Assembly (NCBI GenBank): GCA_029204225.1
Contig: MU835299.1
Location: 1-40,231, forward strand
Reading direction: 5' to 3'
Length of the DNA: 40,231 nt
From: Diphasiastrum complanatum
Lineage: Eukaryota > Streptophyta > Lycopodiopsida > Lycopodiales > Lycopodiaceae
The position numbers and the translations under genes are program-made. How positions within the stretch are numbered: position 1 is the stretch's first letter; each line of letters begins with the position of its first letter. Shown piece by piece: positions 31,235 through 39,802 of this stretch. The notes under the pieces are model-generated. The model did no database searches. It was not told the origin of the DNA and worked only from the letters and a program-made list of their open reading frames with translations.

Positions 31235-31350
31235 TCTATTGATCTTGCTTGGTATTGCTCTTCCAAGTTCTATTGATCTTGCTTGCTTGCTCTTGATTGC
31301 CATTGATCTTGCTATTGATCTTGCTCTTGCTATTGCTCTCTTGTCATTGC
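31235..31350. repeat. TTGCTCTTG/ATTGATCTTG low-complexity tract
   Basis: Imperfect repeats of GATCTTGCT and TTGCTCTTG in the pyrimidine-rich stretch before the ATG, probably 5' untranslated. It creates long chance open frames on both strands (Leu/Ala-rich on plus, Arg/Ala/Ser-rich on minus). Confidence 0.75.
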
Positions 31351-31726
31351 TTGCTCTTGTCAATGTTTACTCATTTAATCTTACACTCTTCACTACTCTT
31401 TCACTCCCATTCTCTACTACTTTTTAACTTTTTAACTTTTTTTTGATACAATGTCTTCAAATGGTAGGTCAAGTGGAAGTTCAAGTGGGAGACAATCTAG
31501 GAGATGCGCTCGTGAGGAGCCCGAACAATATACACAAGATTGGTTTGAAAATCTATCTCCTCAACAAAGAGATATAATAAAAAATATTGTGTTATCTTCT
31601 TCAGGTGAATCATTCGAGAGAAGAGCTTTCGTGGATGTTCCTTCTCAGGAATCGTGTAGTGTGTAATATGATCTTAATCCATGTGGTGGAGTTATAAAAA
31701 ATACGTGTGGCAATGTAGTTCATGTC

Positions 31727-31731
31727 CGTTT
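31727..31731. repeat. target site duplication CGTTT (left)
   Basis: It matches CGTTT at 37027-37031 and lies inside exon 1 of the CACTA accessory gene. Confidence 0.92.
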
Positions 31732-32787
31732 TGATGGGAAATGAGAAGAATAATTTGCGAAACAGTCGCGAAGAAACCGCGATTCCCTCTTGCGTCTCTG
31801 ATGGAGTTTAGATCCGATCACTGGACACTGTCAACTGAATCACTCCTATAGTCCTCCAGAGTGTAGTCAGGCACTGCTGATCTACATTCATAAATTTTAA
31901 TGCAGCATTCAACATAGTTTCAACCAAGGTGCGAAATTCAAATGAACGAGAAAGAACTCAGACATATGATTAACAGCAGAAGCATTTGCATTCGAGATCA
32001 GACACAACACAAATTGACATGTGCGCAAAGGCTACGATATCATCTATTGATTTTCTTCTATGATTCTTCAGGCACTGCATGCAAATCCATGCAATGCGTT
32101 GGCTTGGGAGAAACACGGTTCTCTCACGAATAATCGTCTCGCTTTACTAGCGGACAGTTGGATCTCTATGGATCCTGATCATAGAGCTCGTCTCGCACAC
32201 AGGCGGACTTCTTGTTTTTTTTTTTTTTTTGTCTTGATTGCTTACTAGCATCAAACTATTAAATTACACTGTATGTGTATTCTATTGATCTATATGTCAA
32301 GTATTATCAAGTAAGTATGGTCGCTCTATGTGAATCTAAGATTAGAGTGATTAAACATCTACAACTAATCAGGGAATTACAAGAGTGGCAGATTAGCCAC
32401 GACCTAAAATCTATCTGCTGACGTCATACCATCAGATCAGATATTTGTACTTCTGGGTACTTGCATGATCTTGCTGGTACTTCTTTGGAGCGTGCAGGCA
32501 GGAGAAGGTTTTGTTTCCGTCGTTGGTTTCGTTTTGGTCGTTTGCCTTCTCTCGTACTGGACCGCAAAAGATTCTCGTTCGTGAATCTTTCGTGTTCGCG
32601 AACCGTTCGTCTTCGTCTTCTTTGACTTTCATGTTCGCAAATCGTTCGTCTTCGTTTCCTTTGACTTTCGTGTTCGCGAAACTTTTCGTGCTTCGTGTCT
32701 CTAGATCTTCGAGTTCACGAATGTCTTCGTCGGACTTAGGGCTGAAAGCTAGCAAGGCTTTGTAATTAGAAACGTTTTGTTTCTTCA
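31732..32787 (-). repeat. 3' LTR of Copia-7 (1,056 bp)
   Basis: It begins TGAAGAAACAAAACG after the polypurine tract and ends CATTTCCCATCA on the minus strand. It is longer than its partner, mainly by one ~40-bp segment near 32675-32720 inside the 39-bp repeat zone. The RNase H reading frame runs into this LTR. Confidence 0.92.
32580..32735. repeat. 39-bp subrepeats in the Copia-7 3' LTR
   Basis: Repeats of TTCGTGTTCGCGAA-CCGTTCGTCTTCGT with unit length 39 bp, a multiple of three. The partner array in the other LTR starts at 36867, 36906 and 36945. On the minus strand they encode 13-residue repeats with the phrase RFANTKVK or RTVREHES. Confidence 0.88.
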
Positions 32788-32797
32788 ACTCCCTCTC
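32788..32797 (-). other. polypurine tract of Copia-7
   Basis: GAGAGGGAGT on the minus strand directly before the LTR start TGAAGAAAC. It is inside the extended open frame. Confidence 0.85.
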
Positions 32798-33034
32798 AAA
32801 GCATGATAGCTTTACGATCCCGAGATTGCTCCTTTGTCTCTCAAAGAGTCCTTTGTCCAAGGCTTTAGTGAAGATGTCAGCAACCATGTCTCTCGTTCCG
32901 ATGAAGGTGGTCTGCAACATCTTCTTCTCAATTAGATCCCTGATCAAGTGGTACTTGATCGCAATGTGCTTCGTTCTAGAATGGAACACGAGATCTTTCG
33001 TCAGGTGTATTGCAGAAATGTTGTCCATCTGCAA

Positions 33035-33347
33035 GACCAGGGGCTCGTCCTTGTTTCGCCCAATTCGTCCAGGAACTGCCTTGCTAGATTATTTTGTTGG
33101 CCATCTTTGCTGCTGCTACGTACTCTGCTTCGCAGGATGACTGAGCTACAACAGTCTACTTCTTGCTGACCCAGAGAACTGTTGCTCCCGATGCAATGGT
33201 GCATCTTCCTGAAACGCTTTTATAGTCGTCCTTGAGAGATGCCCAGCTAGCATCGCTATAGGAAAGTATCCTGAAATCTGCACCACGACAATAACACAAG
33301 CCATAATCCCTCGTTAATTGAAGATATTGCAAAAATTCGTTTTGCAA
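33035..33347 (-). pseudogene. Copia-7 RNase H N-terminal and middle part
   Basis: The minus strand has YLQLTRDYGLCYCRGADFRI, then LSYSDASWASLKDDYKSVSG and ATVLWVSKK, with the catalytic Asp region. The next segment (33034-33150) carries the SSCEAEY-type motif region with a frame change. It links to the C-terminal frame that starts at 33034. Confidence 0.85.
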
Positions 33348-33900
33348 TCTTCCAATGTGTCGAGCCTGGATTCGTGCAGAATTGGCTCATCCTGAATACT
33401 GCATAAGCAATATCAGGACGTGTACTGTCAACAAGGTACATCAATGATCCTATCAACTTCCTGTAAGGTGTGAGTTGCATCTGTTCTCTCTCTTCCTCAG
33501 TCTTTGGACAATCATCATTCGTCAACACCGTACCTGCGAGCATTGGAGTGAAGTCCTCTAGGATCTTCTGGGTGTATCTGGACTGGTGAAGGTATAACTT
33601 ACCTCCCTCGTAGTCCCTTTCAATTTGCAAGCCTAGGTAACACCTGACTTCTCCCAGATCCATTATCTTGAAATGTTTCGAGATGTCTGCCTTTACTTTA
33701 GCTATTAGCTGCTCACTCCTACAAAGTATCAGAGTGTCGTCCACATACACAGCCACAATGATGATTTGCCCATCTGTAACTCTGACATATACATTGAAAT
33801 CAGCCAACAGAGGCCTGAATCCTAATGATTTCAGGGCTTGATCTTTCTTCTTGTACCATTGCCGGGCTGATTGTGTCAGACCGTAGATGCTTCTATGCAT
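33256..33900 (-). pseudogene. Copia-7 reverse transcriptase core
   Basis: A 214-codon open frame. It has IYGLTQSARQWYKK (Leu and Pro changes versus the usual YGLKQAPR), IIIVAVYVDDTLIL with the intact YVDD catalytic box, FKIMDLGEVRCYLGLQIER and LYLHQSRYTQKILEDF. It continues to YRKLIGSLMYLVDSTRPDIA and FRMSQFCTNPGSTHW. This is the best preserved RT in the window. It shifts frame at the RNase H border. Confidence 0.93.
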
Positions 33901-34400
33901 TCTGCATGCATAGTCAAGAAGTAAATTCGAGACATATTATGGGGGTTGATCCATGTAGACCTCTTCGTCTAATTTGCCATGCAAGAAGGCTGTCTTCTCG
34001 TCCACAATGTGGATCCTGAGGTCATAAGGTGCTGCATATGCAAATAACAGACGTAGGAACGAATGTTTGACGATAGGAGAGAAGGTTTCAGAGTAGTCAA
34101 TACTGTATCTCTGAGAGAAACCCTTCGCTACCAGTCTTGCCTTGTATTTCGTGATGTTCCCATCTGGTCTGTATTTGAGTTTGAAAACTCATTTGCATTT
34201 GACAGTCTTGCGCTTATGTGGTAATGGCTCCAACGTCCATACCTGGTTCTTCCTCATGGACTCCATCTCTTCATTCATGGCTTGGATCCATCTGTCCTTT
34301 TCTAGACCTTCAATCGCCTCCTCGAAAGTCTGTGGTTCGCCACTGAACCCGCTGAACTCTTCTAATGTGGAAGCTGAGCTGCCTAACACATATCTTGCTG
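33901..34400 (-). pseudogene. Copia-7 RT N-terminal part
   Basis: The minus strand reads PQTFEEAIEGLEKDRWIQAM, then NEEMESMRKNQVWTLEPLP. Further down comes a degraded stretch up to 33901 that should carry CKWVFK and the first RT Asp region (LRIHIVDEKTAFLHGKLDEE-like). Stops near 34190 and 33935 break it. Confidence 0.85.
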
Positions 34401-34868
34401 GCGCTCTTCGTGGTCTTGTCGACCTTCTGGGAGATCCTCCTGAAACAGTTATACCTTTGCCCTTATCTGCTCTGCTTGGTCAAGAACCATCTTAGTTTAC
34501 AGGAACTGCGTCAGCAGGTTGCCTCTCGAATCTTTCTTCGTCAGATTTGTCGCTCGAATGGGAGACGACTCGAAAATCTTCGTTTTCGTGTTCGTCCTCT
34601 GCTCCCTCTATCGTTGGCAACAGGTCATAGTACTGTCTCTCCAGAACTTCGTAGCTGACAGGGTCGTCGTTGGCCATTGTCCTGCTCTCATCGAATCTGA
34701 CATCTCTAACTGTTTTCACAGTGTTTGTGTCTGGCATGTAGACTCTGTAGTATGACGAATTGTTGTCATAACCTACCAGAAATCCCTGTTCGGCTTTCTC
34801 ACCAAGCTTCTTTCGAAACTTATCAAGAATATGTGCATAAGCTGCACAGCCAAAGATTCTGACGTGAG
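34401..34868 (-). pseudogene. Copia-7 integrase C-terminal region and linker
   Basis: On the minus strand: VRIFGCAAYAHILDKFRKKL, then GYDNNSSYYRVYMPDTNTVK and VRDVRFDESRT, followed by an acidic linker (EGAEDEHENEDF). The VRIFGC motif is normally downstream of the integrase core, which is absent. Confidence 0.88.
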
Positions 34869-35960
34869 ACTACACACACGTCTTCACAGATATAGGCGGT
34901 CGAATAATTTTTGTTCGTTCTTTCTTCGCCCATTTTCGAGCTCTCGGACTCCTCGACATAGGATGAACTATTGTTGTTCTCCTGTCTGTTCTGTGTTGAC
35001 TTGTTTCTCAAGTTCTGGCGGCAATCCATGGTTGTGTGACCCTTCTTGTGGCAATGGATACACTCAATCTTGGGATTGAGCCAGCAGGTATCTACTGTAT
35101 GCCCGTCTCTTCTGCATCTCACACAGGTCTTCTTGTCTGCACCTTGTTGTTTCGACCTCCCTTTGGTCTTCCAATTGCCCTTGCTTGTTCCCTCTGCTTG
35201 TTGGTCACGATCCTGCCTCTGATTGAACTCCCTCTTAGGCTTAAATTGCTTCTTTGATTTTTCTTTGTTGTCGTAGAGGGCCTGGTCAAAACCATCTTTG
35301 TGATTCAGATGTTCTCTGGCCTCGACTTCCTCTCGAATCTCGACAATTGCCTTTTCGAGGTTCATGGCGGGATCTTTCGCGAGCATGGTTCTTGTCGTCT
35401 GGAATGATCTGAGTAAGGCTCTCAACAAGTACGTGAGCTGCTTCTCAGCTGACACAACGTTCTCTACTCCAGAGCTATGTAGTGACAGAAACAGATCCTT
35501 CATCTTTCTTACAAAAGAAGTGAGATCTTTTCCATCTCACTGCAAATTCGTCAGCTGATCTTCCAACATCATGATTTGACTTCTTGATTTCGTCTGAAAT
35601 CTGGCGAGTAATGCATCCCACATCTCCTTAGCTTTGGAGAGTGTAGCCAGGTCAAGTGTGAGACTATCTTCGATGGAAGATGATAGCAAGGCTAGGCCTT
35701 ATCGATTTTCTCCCTCCATTCGCGTAGCTCCTTGCCTGTTGTCGTAGGCATTTCTTCTGTGCCATCCACCTAGGGGAACAGTCCTTTGCCTTGAGTTCCA
35801 AAGATGTCTTAACTTTCCAGGCTAGAAAGTTAGATCATGAGGAATCAAGTATTGTGCAAATCTTGCTCTGCATGCTGCTGATTGAAGCCATTGCTTCTTG
35901 GAGTCTTTTCTCTTGTTGATGGTTGTTTGTTTGAATGCTTAACCTCCTGGATCTGCTAGC
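34869..35960 (-). pseudogene. Copia-7 gag with two CCHC zinc knuckles, fused to integrase C-terminus
   Basis: The 5' part (about 35960-35560) has NFLAWKVKTSLELKAKD and ELREWREKIDKA in broken frames. The open part (35503-34823) has MKDLFLSLHSSGVENVVSAE and KAIVEIREEVEAREHL. Two C-x2-C-x4-H-x4-C knuckles follow: CVRCRRDGHTVDTC (about 35083-35124) and CIHCHKKGHTTMDC (about 35022-35062). The frame then passes directly into sequence overlapping the integrase C-side motif, so protease and integrase core were removed by deletion at about 34868. One knuckle is usual in plant Copia gag. Confidence 0.9.
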
Positions 35961-35996
35961 TTCTTGGCTATGTCAGAATTTGACAGGATGACGAGA

Positions 35997-36008
35997 GCTC
36001 TGATACCA
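35997..36008 (-). other. primer binding site of Copia-7, initiator-Met tRNA
   Basis: The minus strand reads TGGTATCAGAGC, a perfect match to the Copia consensus. It lies one base from the LTR end (CCCCATCA). Confidence 0.95.
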
Positions 36009-36009
36009 C

Positions 36010-37026
36010 TGATGGGGAATGAGAATAATAATTCGCGAAACAGTCGCGAAGAAACCGCGATTCCCTCTTGCGTCTCGGATAGAGTTCAGATCCGATCGTT
36101 GGACACTGCCAGCTGAATCACTCCTACAGTCCTCCAGAGTGTACTTAAGCATTGTTGATCTACGTTCATAAATTTTAATACAACATTCAACATAGTTTCA
36201 ACCAATGTGCGGAATTCAAATAAACGAGAAAGAACTCAAACATATGATTAACAGCAGAAGCATTTACATTCGAGATCAGACACAACATAAATTGACATGT
36301 GCGCAAAGGCTACGATATCATCTATTGATTTTCTTCTCTGATTCTTCAGGCACTGCATGCAAATCCATGCAGTGTGTTGGCGTGGAAGAAACACGGTTCT
36401 CTCACGAGTAATCGTCTCGCTTTACTAGCGGACAGTTGGATCTCTATGGATCCTGATCACAGAGCTCGTCTTGCACACAAGCGAACTTGTTGTCTGTTTT
36501 TTTTTTTTTGTCTTGATTGCTTACTAGCATCAGACTATTACATTACACTGTATGTGTATTCTATTGATCTATATGTCAAGTATTATCAAGTAAGTATGGT
36601 CGCTCTATGTGAATCTAAGATTAGAGTGATTAAACATCTACAACTAATCAGAGAATTACAAGAGTGGCAGATTAGCCACGACCTAAAATGTATCTGCTGA
36701 CATCATACCATCAGATCAAATATATGTACTTCTGGGTACTTGCATGATCTTGCTGGTACCTCTTTGGAGCGTGCAGACAGGAGAAGGTTTCGTTTATGTG
36801 GTTGGTTTCGTTTTGGTCGTTTGCCTTCTCTCGTACTGGACCGCAAAAGATTCTCGTTCGTGAATCTTTCGTGTTCGCGAACCGTTCGTCTTCGTCTGCT
36901 TTGACTTTCGTGTTCGCGAACCGTTCGTCTTCGTTTCCTTTGACTTTCGTGTTCGCGAATGTCTTCGTCGAGCTGAGGGCTGAAAGCTAGCAAAGCTTTG
37001 TAATTAGAAACATTTTGTTTTTTTCA
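36010..37026 (-). repeat. 5' LTR of Copia-7 (1,017 bp)
   Basis: It begins TGAAAAAAACAAAATG and ends CATTCCCCATCA on the minus strand. It is followed by the Met primer site. The 39-bp subrepeats are at 36867-36905, 36906-36944 and from 36945. Confidence 0.92.
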
Positions 37027-37031
37027 CGTTT
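37027..37031. repeat. target site duplication CGTTT (right)
   Basis: Second copy of the Copia-7 target duplication. The CACTA gene's frame continues from 37032. Confidence 0.92.
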
Positions 37032-37872
37032 GCGTGATTTAGTTGCTTTATATTTTGGTAAAAATTACATGACCAATTGGTCCACCCAATTGCTTCAAGA
37101 TAAAAATAAAATAATAGATACTTTATATTCCGAATTCCCTCAATCCAATGTTTTTAGTAGGACTTGGGCCTTGAACACAATAATGTGCATTTGGATTCGA
37201 AACAAAAGGAAATTGATGAGAAGAGTTGTGAAGAATCCCAAGAATCCCACGAAGCCTTGACGGTGCTCCAAACGAAATTGGAGGAAGGTGAAAGAGGAAT
37301 TGTTGCAAAACAATCCTCAAAAATATGAACAACAACGTAGAGCCATCGCCAAGAAAATCTTAAAACATGGCCAAAGTCACTTGGAATCGAGAGAAAGAGA
37401 CAATCTAAAAGCCCAATTTGTAAATGCAATATTTTTTACTATGATTCTATTTTTGTAGTGAGATTGTTAATGTTCTTTATTGCTAAACTATATTGTATTG
37501 CTAAACTATGTTTTTTTGTTGAATGAAGCTTAGTGATTTTGGAAGACACATGACCGCGGCCGAGCACAAACAAGGCTACGATCATGGATATGTCGGTCTT
37601 AAAGCTTTTATGGAATCCCATGGACTACATCTAATCGTAAAGTCTTATTCTTTATTTTTTTGTGATTGTTTAAATCTCAATTTAATCAAATCTTTGATTC
37701 TATTTTGTAGAGAAACTCTATATCTTCAAGAGTTCGTGATGTAGAGGAAAATATTAAAAAGAAAAATGTGGAGGAGAACGTGAATGAGAGCGAAGGACAG
37801 TTTGAAGACGTGGACACCAACATAAACCTACAAGACAAAAAAAGCGAGAAGGGAAGAAGTGATGATGAGTAG

Positions 37873-38682
37873 AACTTTAAAATTGAATATAAGGCCTTGT
37901 AGAAGGCAATGAATGAAGGGGGAATTCATTCTCTGAAATCAATGTAATGTTTTGTCACTACATCATTCTTGCAAAAATGTTGAATGCATATATTTTTAAT
38001 TCATGAATGCAAATGTATAGTCTATTGAATGCAAATGTATCTATTAATGAATTCAATGCAATATATAGTCTATATTGAATGCACATCAATTGAATGCAAA
38101 TGTATCTATTGATGAATTCAAGGCAATGTATCTATTTTAGCACATGATGCTAGAATGCACAATGGAAAGTAATGGAAAGCATAATGGAAAGTAGTGGAAA
38201 CCACAATACAATGCATCAATAAATAACACATTAAGTTATCAACTAAATATCAAATGAACCAAAATAAATGTGAGTTTGCCTTTACTATTGTATCTCCATT
38301 GTTTTGCAATCTTTGCTTTTTCTTTTGCATGCACGTGATCTTTCAATCTTTTGCAATGAAAGCTCTTTTTTCATTTTTCATATCCAAGCCTACATCACAA
38401 ACAAAAAAGATCTTAAAACTTATACTAAAGGATTATGATGACAAAACAAATACAAGTAACATCCATCAATGGACTAAAAACACAACACACTATCAATATC
38501 CATCAAAAAACTATCAATATTCTCACTCACATTCACCCCCATCTCATCCTCACTCCCATTTTCTCTCTCTTTTTATCTCTCTAACACAAAAGAAAAAAGA
38601 AGTCGACATTTAGTTTAGGAGCAACCCACATTTTGGTTCATGTACCAAATTTTTGTTTTTGGTCAAAATATTTTGCGTATTC
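37873..38682. other. 3' flank of the CACTA gene, no gene
   Basis: AT-rich, with local repeats of AATGCAAATGTATCTATT-like sequence (37985-38130) and AATGGAAAGTA (38160-38195), then a CT-rich tract near 38520-38590. The 119-codon open frame at 38254-38613 is low complexity at its end and has no domain. Confidence 0.5.
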
Positions 38683-39130
38683 ATGCGTGGATATATAAAA
38701 AAATTTATCCACGCATTATCCATGCCCCAACTCTCTAGATTTTGCATAAGCCACGCGTAGATAATTTGCCACCCAATATCAAAGCAGTATCCACATGAAA
38801 GCCGAGCCTAAATTTTTTTGCATCTTACTATTACGTGGATAATCCATGCAAAAAAACAAATTCTCCTGCCCGAGTCCGTTCGTCAAAGGTTAGGCCGGTT
38901 GTCGGTTATCGGAGTTTTCGTGGAAGATCCACACGTGGATAATCCACGCGATTTAAATTTCACGGTCTCTGGTGAATTATGGACAGTTGTTGTCAAAAAT
39001 GATATCTGCGTAGAACATCCATGCGTGGATAATCCACGCGACTGTATCCACGCCAATCCACGACTATGTCCACGCGAAACTTTTTTTGGCTGCGCGACCT
39101 CCTTTGTATGCTGCTGCATGGATATTTGCT
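38683..39130. repeat. right subterminal array, GCGTGGAT/ATCCACGC motif
   Basis: About fifteen copies in both orientations. The clearest pairs are ACACGTGGATAATCCACGCG near 38930 and ATGCGTGGATAATCCACGCG near 39021. A run of four ATCCACG or GTCCACGCG follows at 39045-39078. Same motif as at the left end. Confidence 0.9.
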
Positions 39131-39145
39131 TCTTGTGTTCTTGTG
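39114..39145 (-). repeat. right terminal inverted repeat of the CACTA element
   Basis: Read inward on the minus strand: CACAAGAACACAAGAAGC, then AAATATCCATGCAG. It shares CACAA and ATCCATGCAG with the left end. An alternative end 10 bp further in (CACAAGAAGC) is possible. The ATT duplication favours 39145. Confidence 0.55.
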
Positions 39146-39148
39146 ATT

Positions 39149-39428
39149 GTGTTTCAATTTCGTAAACCCAGGATATCTCCTTTGCACAAATGGATTTCAA
39201 GAGAAGTTATTGTCACTTGGACTGAAAATATTTGAAAGAAAAGTTCTAATTGTAATAGAGTGAAGCCTTTTATGAGGAATGTACTTATTACTAAATTTTC
39301 ATGGATTTAGATATTTTCATATATCACCTTTCTAGTTAACTTTTATAGAAAATGAAATTTTCTTTTAAAGAAGTAGTGAAAGTTAGAAATAGTAAGCTCA
39401 ACTGTGATTGTAGTTTACAGTTATGTAT
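39149..39428. other. flanking DNA between the CACTA element and Copia-8, nothing recognised
   Basis: AT-rich, with no open frame of note and no repeat ends. Confidence 0.5.
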
Positions 39429-39790
39429 TGTTTAAGTTTGGTAGGCTTTAGTTAAAAAGCTAGCCCGAGGGCTTGTCCCAGGCCAATAACGGGAGTTTAC
39501 CTGTATATAGGCTAAAATGCCACGTAGAGGCCAATAGTGAATTTCGTGCATTTATTAGGTCTATGCCACGTGGCGTCCCCATGCAAAGGGGACCTTTACT
39601 TGTATATGTATCAGTCTCTTTGTAATAAAGATGCTTTTGCTTTGTGAGCTCTTTTGCTTTATGTGAGCTCCTCCATCACTCTATTACTTGTAAATGTTGT
39701 TCATGGTTTCGATGGTTGGCAATCAAGCAGTGATTGCATCTCTAATCTGCACTCTCCACTAGATCAGAATTTTCGCATAGAATGTTAACT
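39429..39790 (+). repeat. 5' LTR of Copia-8 (left end approximate)
   Basis: It is followed by a perfect Met-tRNA primer site, so it is a plus-strand 5' LTR. A candidate start is TGTTTAAG at 39429. It has TATATAG at 39504-39510, a palindromic G-box-type GCCACGTGGC at 39565-39574, and AATAAA at 39624-39629. The terminal bases before the primer site read TTAACT, not CA, so the exact end is uncertain. Confidence 0.7.
39565..39574. promoter_or_regulatory. G-box-type palindrome in the Copia-8 LTR
   Basis: GCCACGTGGC is a bZIP/bHLH-type core in plants. Function in this LTR is inferred only. Confidence 0.4.
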
Positions 39791-39802
39791 TGGTATCAGA
39801 GC
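39791..39802 (+). other. primer binding site of Copia-8, initiator-Met tRNA
   Basis: TGGTATCAGAGC, a perfect consensus match, directly after the LTR. Confidence 0.93.

Larger units (their letters stand above)
32432..33034 (-). pseudogene. Copia-7 RNase H C-terminus reading through into the LTR
   Basis: A 200-codon open frame. The first part is RNase H: MDNISAIHLTKDLVFHSRTK, IAIKYHLIRDLIEKK and DMVADIFTKALDKG. There is no stop at the polypurine tract. The frame crosses the tract (coding ERELKK) and continues about 117 codons into the LTR through the 39-bp repeats, ending at 32432. The tail is highly charged. Whether this extension was ever made is unknown. Confidence 0.8.
31732..37026 (-). 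mobile_element. Copia-7, LTR retrotransposon nested in the CACTA element
   Basis: 5,295 bp on the minus strand, with LTRs at 31732-32787 and 36010-37026 and CGTTT duplications. In order from its 5' LTR it has a perfect Met-tRNA primer site, gag with two zinc knuckles, then (after an internal deletion) the integrase C-terminal part, RT with YVDD, RNase H, a polypurine tract and the 3' LTR. The protease and integrase core are missing, so it is non-autonomous. The LTRs differ at roughly 9% of the first 260 bp by hand count and by an indel of about 40 bp. Confidence 0.93.
31451..37872 (+). pseudogene. three-exon, 312-codon CACTA accessory gene (TNPA position), split by Copia-7
   Basis: Exon 1 is 31451-31731 continued at 37032-37419 once Copia-7 and one CGTTT copy are removed, 669 bp. 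Exon 2 is 37529-37636 (108 bp) and exon 3 is 37711-37872 (162 bp). All are multiples of three. The introns are GT-AG (GTAAAT...TGAAG, GTAAAG...TTGTAG). The product starts MSSNGRSSGSSSGRQSRRC, Ser/Arg-rich and basic. It has WFENLSPQQRDIIKNIV, then a mid-region with TLYSEFPQSNVFSRTWALN and IRNKRKLMRRVVK. A basic coiled-coil-like stretch (KYEQQRRAIAKKILKHG) follows, and the tail is acidic. Two stops (TAA at about 31664, TGA at 37258) inactivate it. Position and DNA-binding-like composition suggest a TNPA-type protein, but I recognise no named domain. Confidence 0.75.
27599..39145. mobile_element. CACTA (En/Spm)-type DNA transposon, interrupted by Copia-7
   Basis: The left end CACAACTAGAAAAC resembles the common plant CACTA terminus CACTACTAGAAAA with one change. 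The right end, read inward, is CACAAGAACACAAGAAGC. Both termini lead into ATCCATGCAG. Subterminal arrays of GCGTGGAT/ATCCACGC lie at both ends (27618-27995 and 38683-39130). Inside are a CACTA transposase remnant on the minus strand and a 312-codon gene on the plus strand. About 5.3 kb of the 11.5 kb is the nested Copia-7, so the element itself is about 6.25 kb. The exact ends depend on the short terminal match. The transposase and the arrays make the class call firm. Confidence 0.75.

Noticed and set aside
30989-31363. 124-codon minus-strand ORF rich in Arg, Ala and Ser
   Set aside because: It is the antisense of the TTGCTCTTG/ATTGATCTTG low-complexity tract upstream of the CACTA gene. The repetition of the peptide follows the DNA repeat.
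31942-32248. Short plus-strand ORFs repeated at 36205-36700
   Set aside because: They occur at the same place in both Copia-7 LTRs and have no domain. They are chance frames inside the LTR.
34142-34755. Plus-strand ORFs of 117, 97 and 78 codons
   Set aside because: They are antisense shadows of the Copia-7 RT and integrase linker, whose minus-strand motifs are unmistakable.
38254-38613. 119-codon plus-strand ORF near the right CACTA end
   Set aside because: It starts in hydrophobic AT-rich sequence and ends in a Ser/His/Pro run from a CT-rich tract. There is no domain or splice context.
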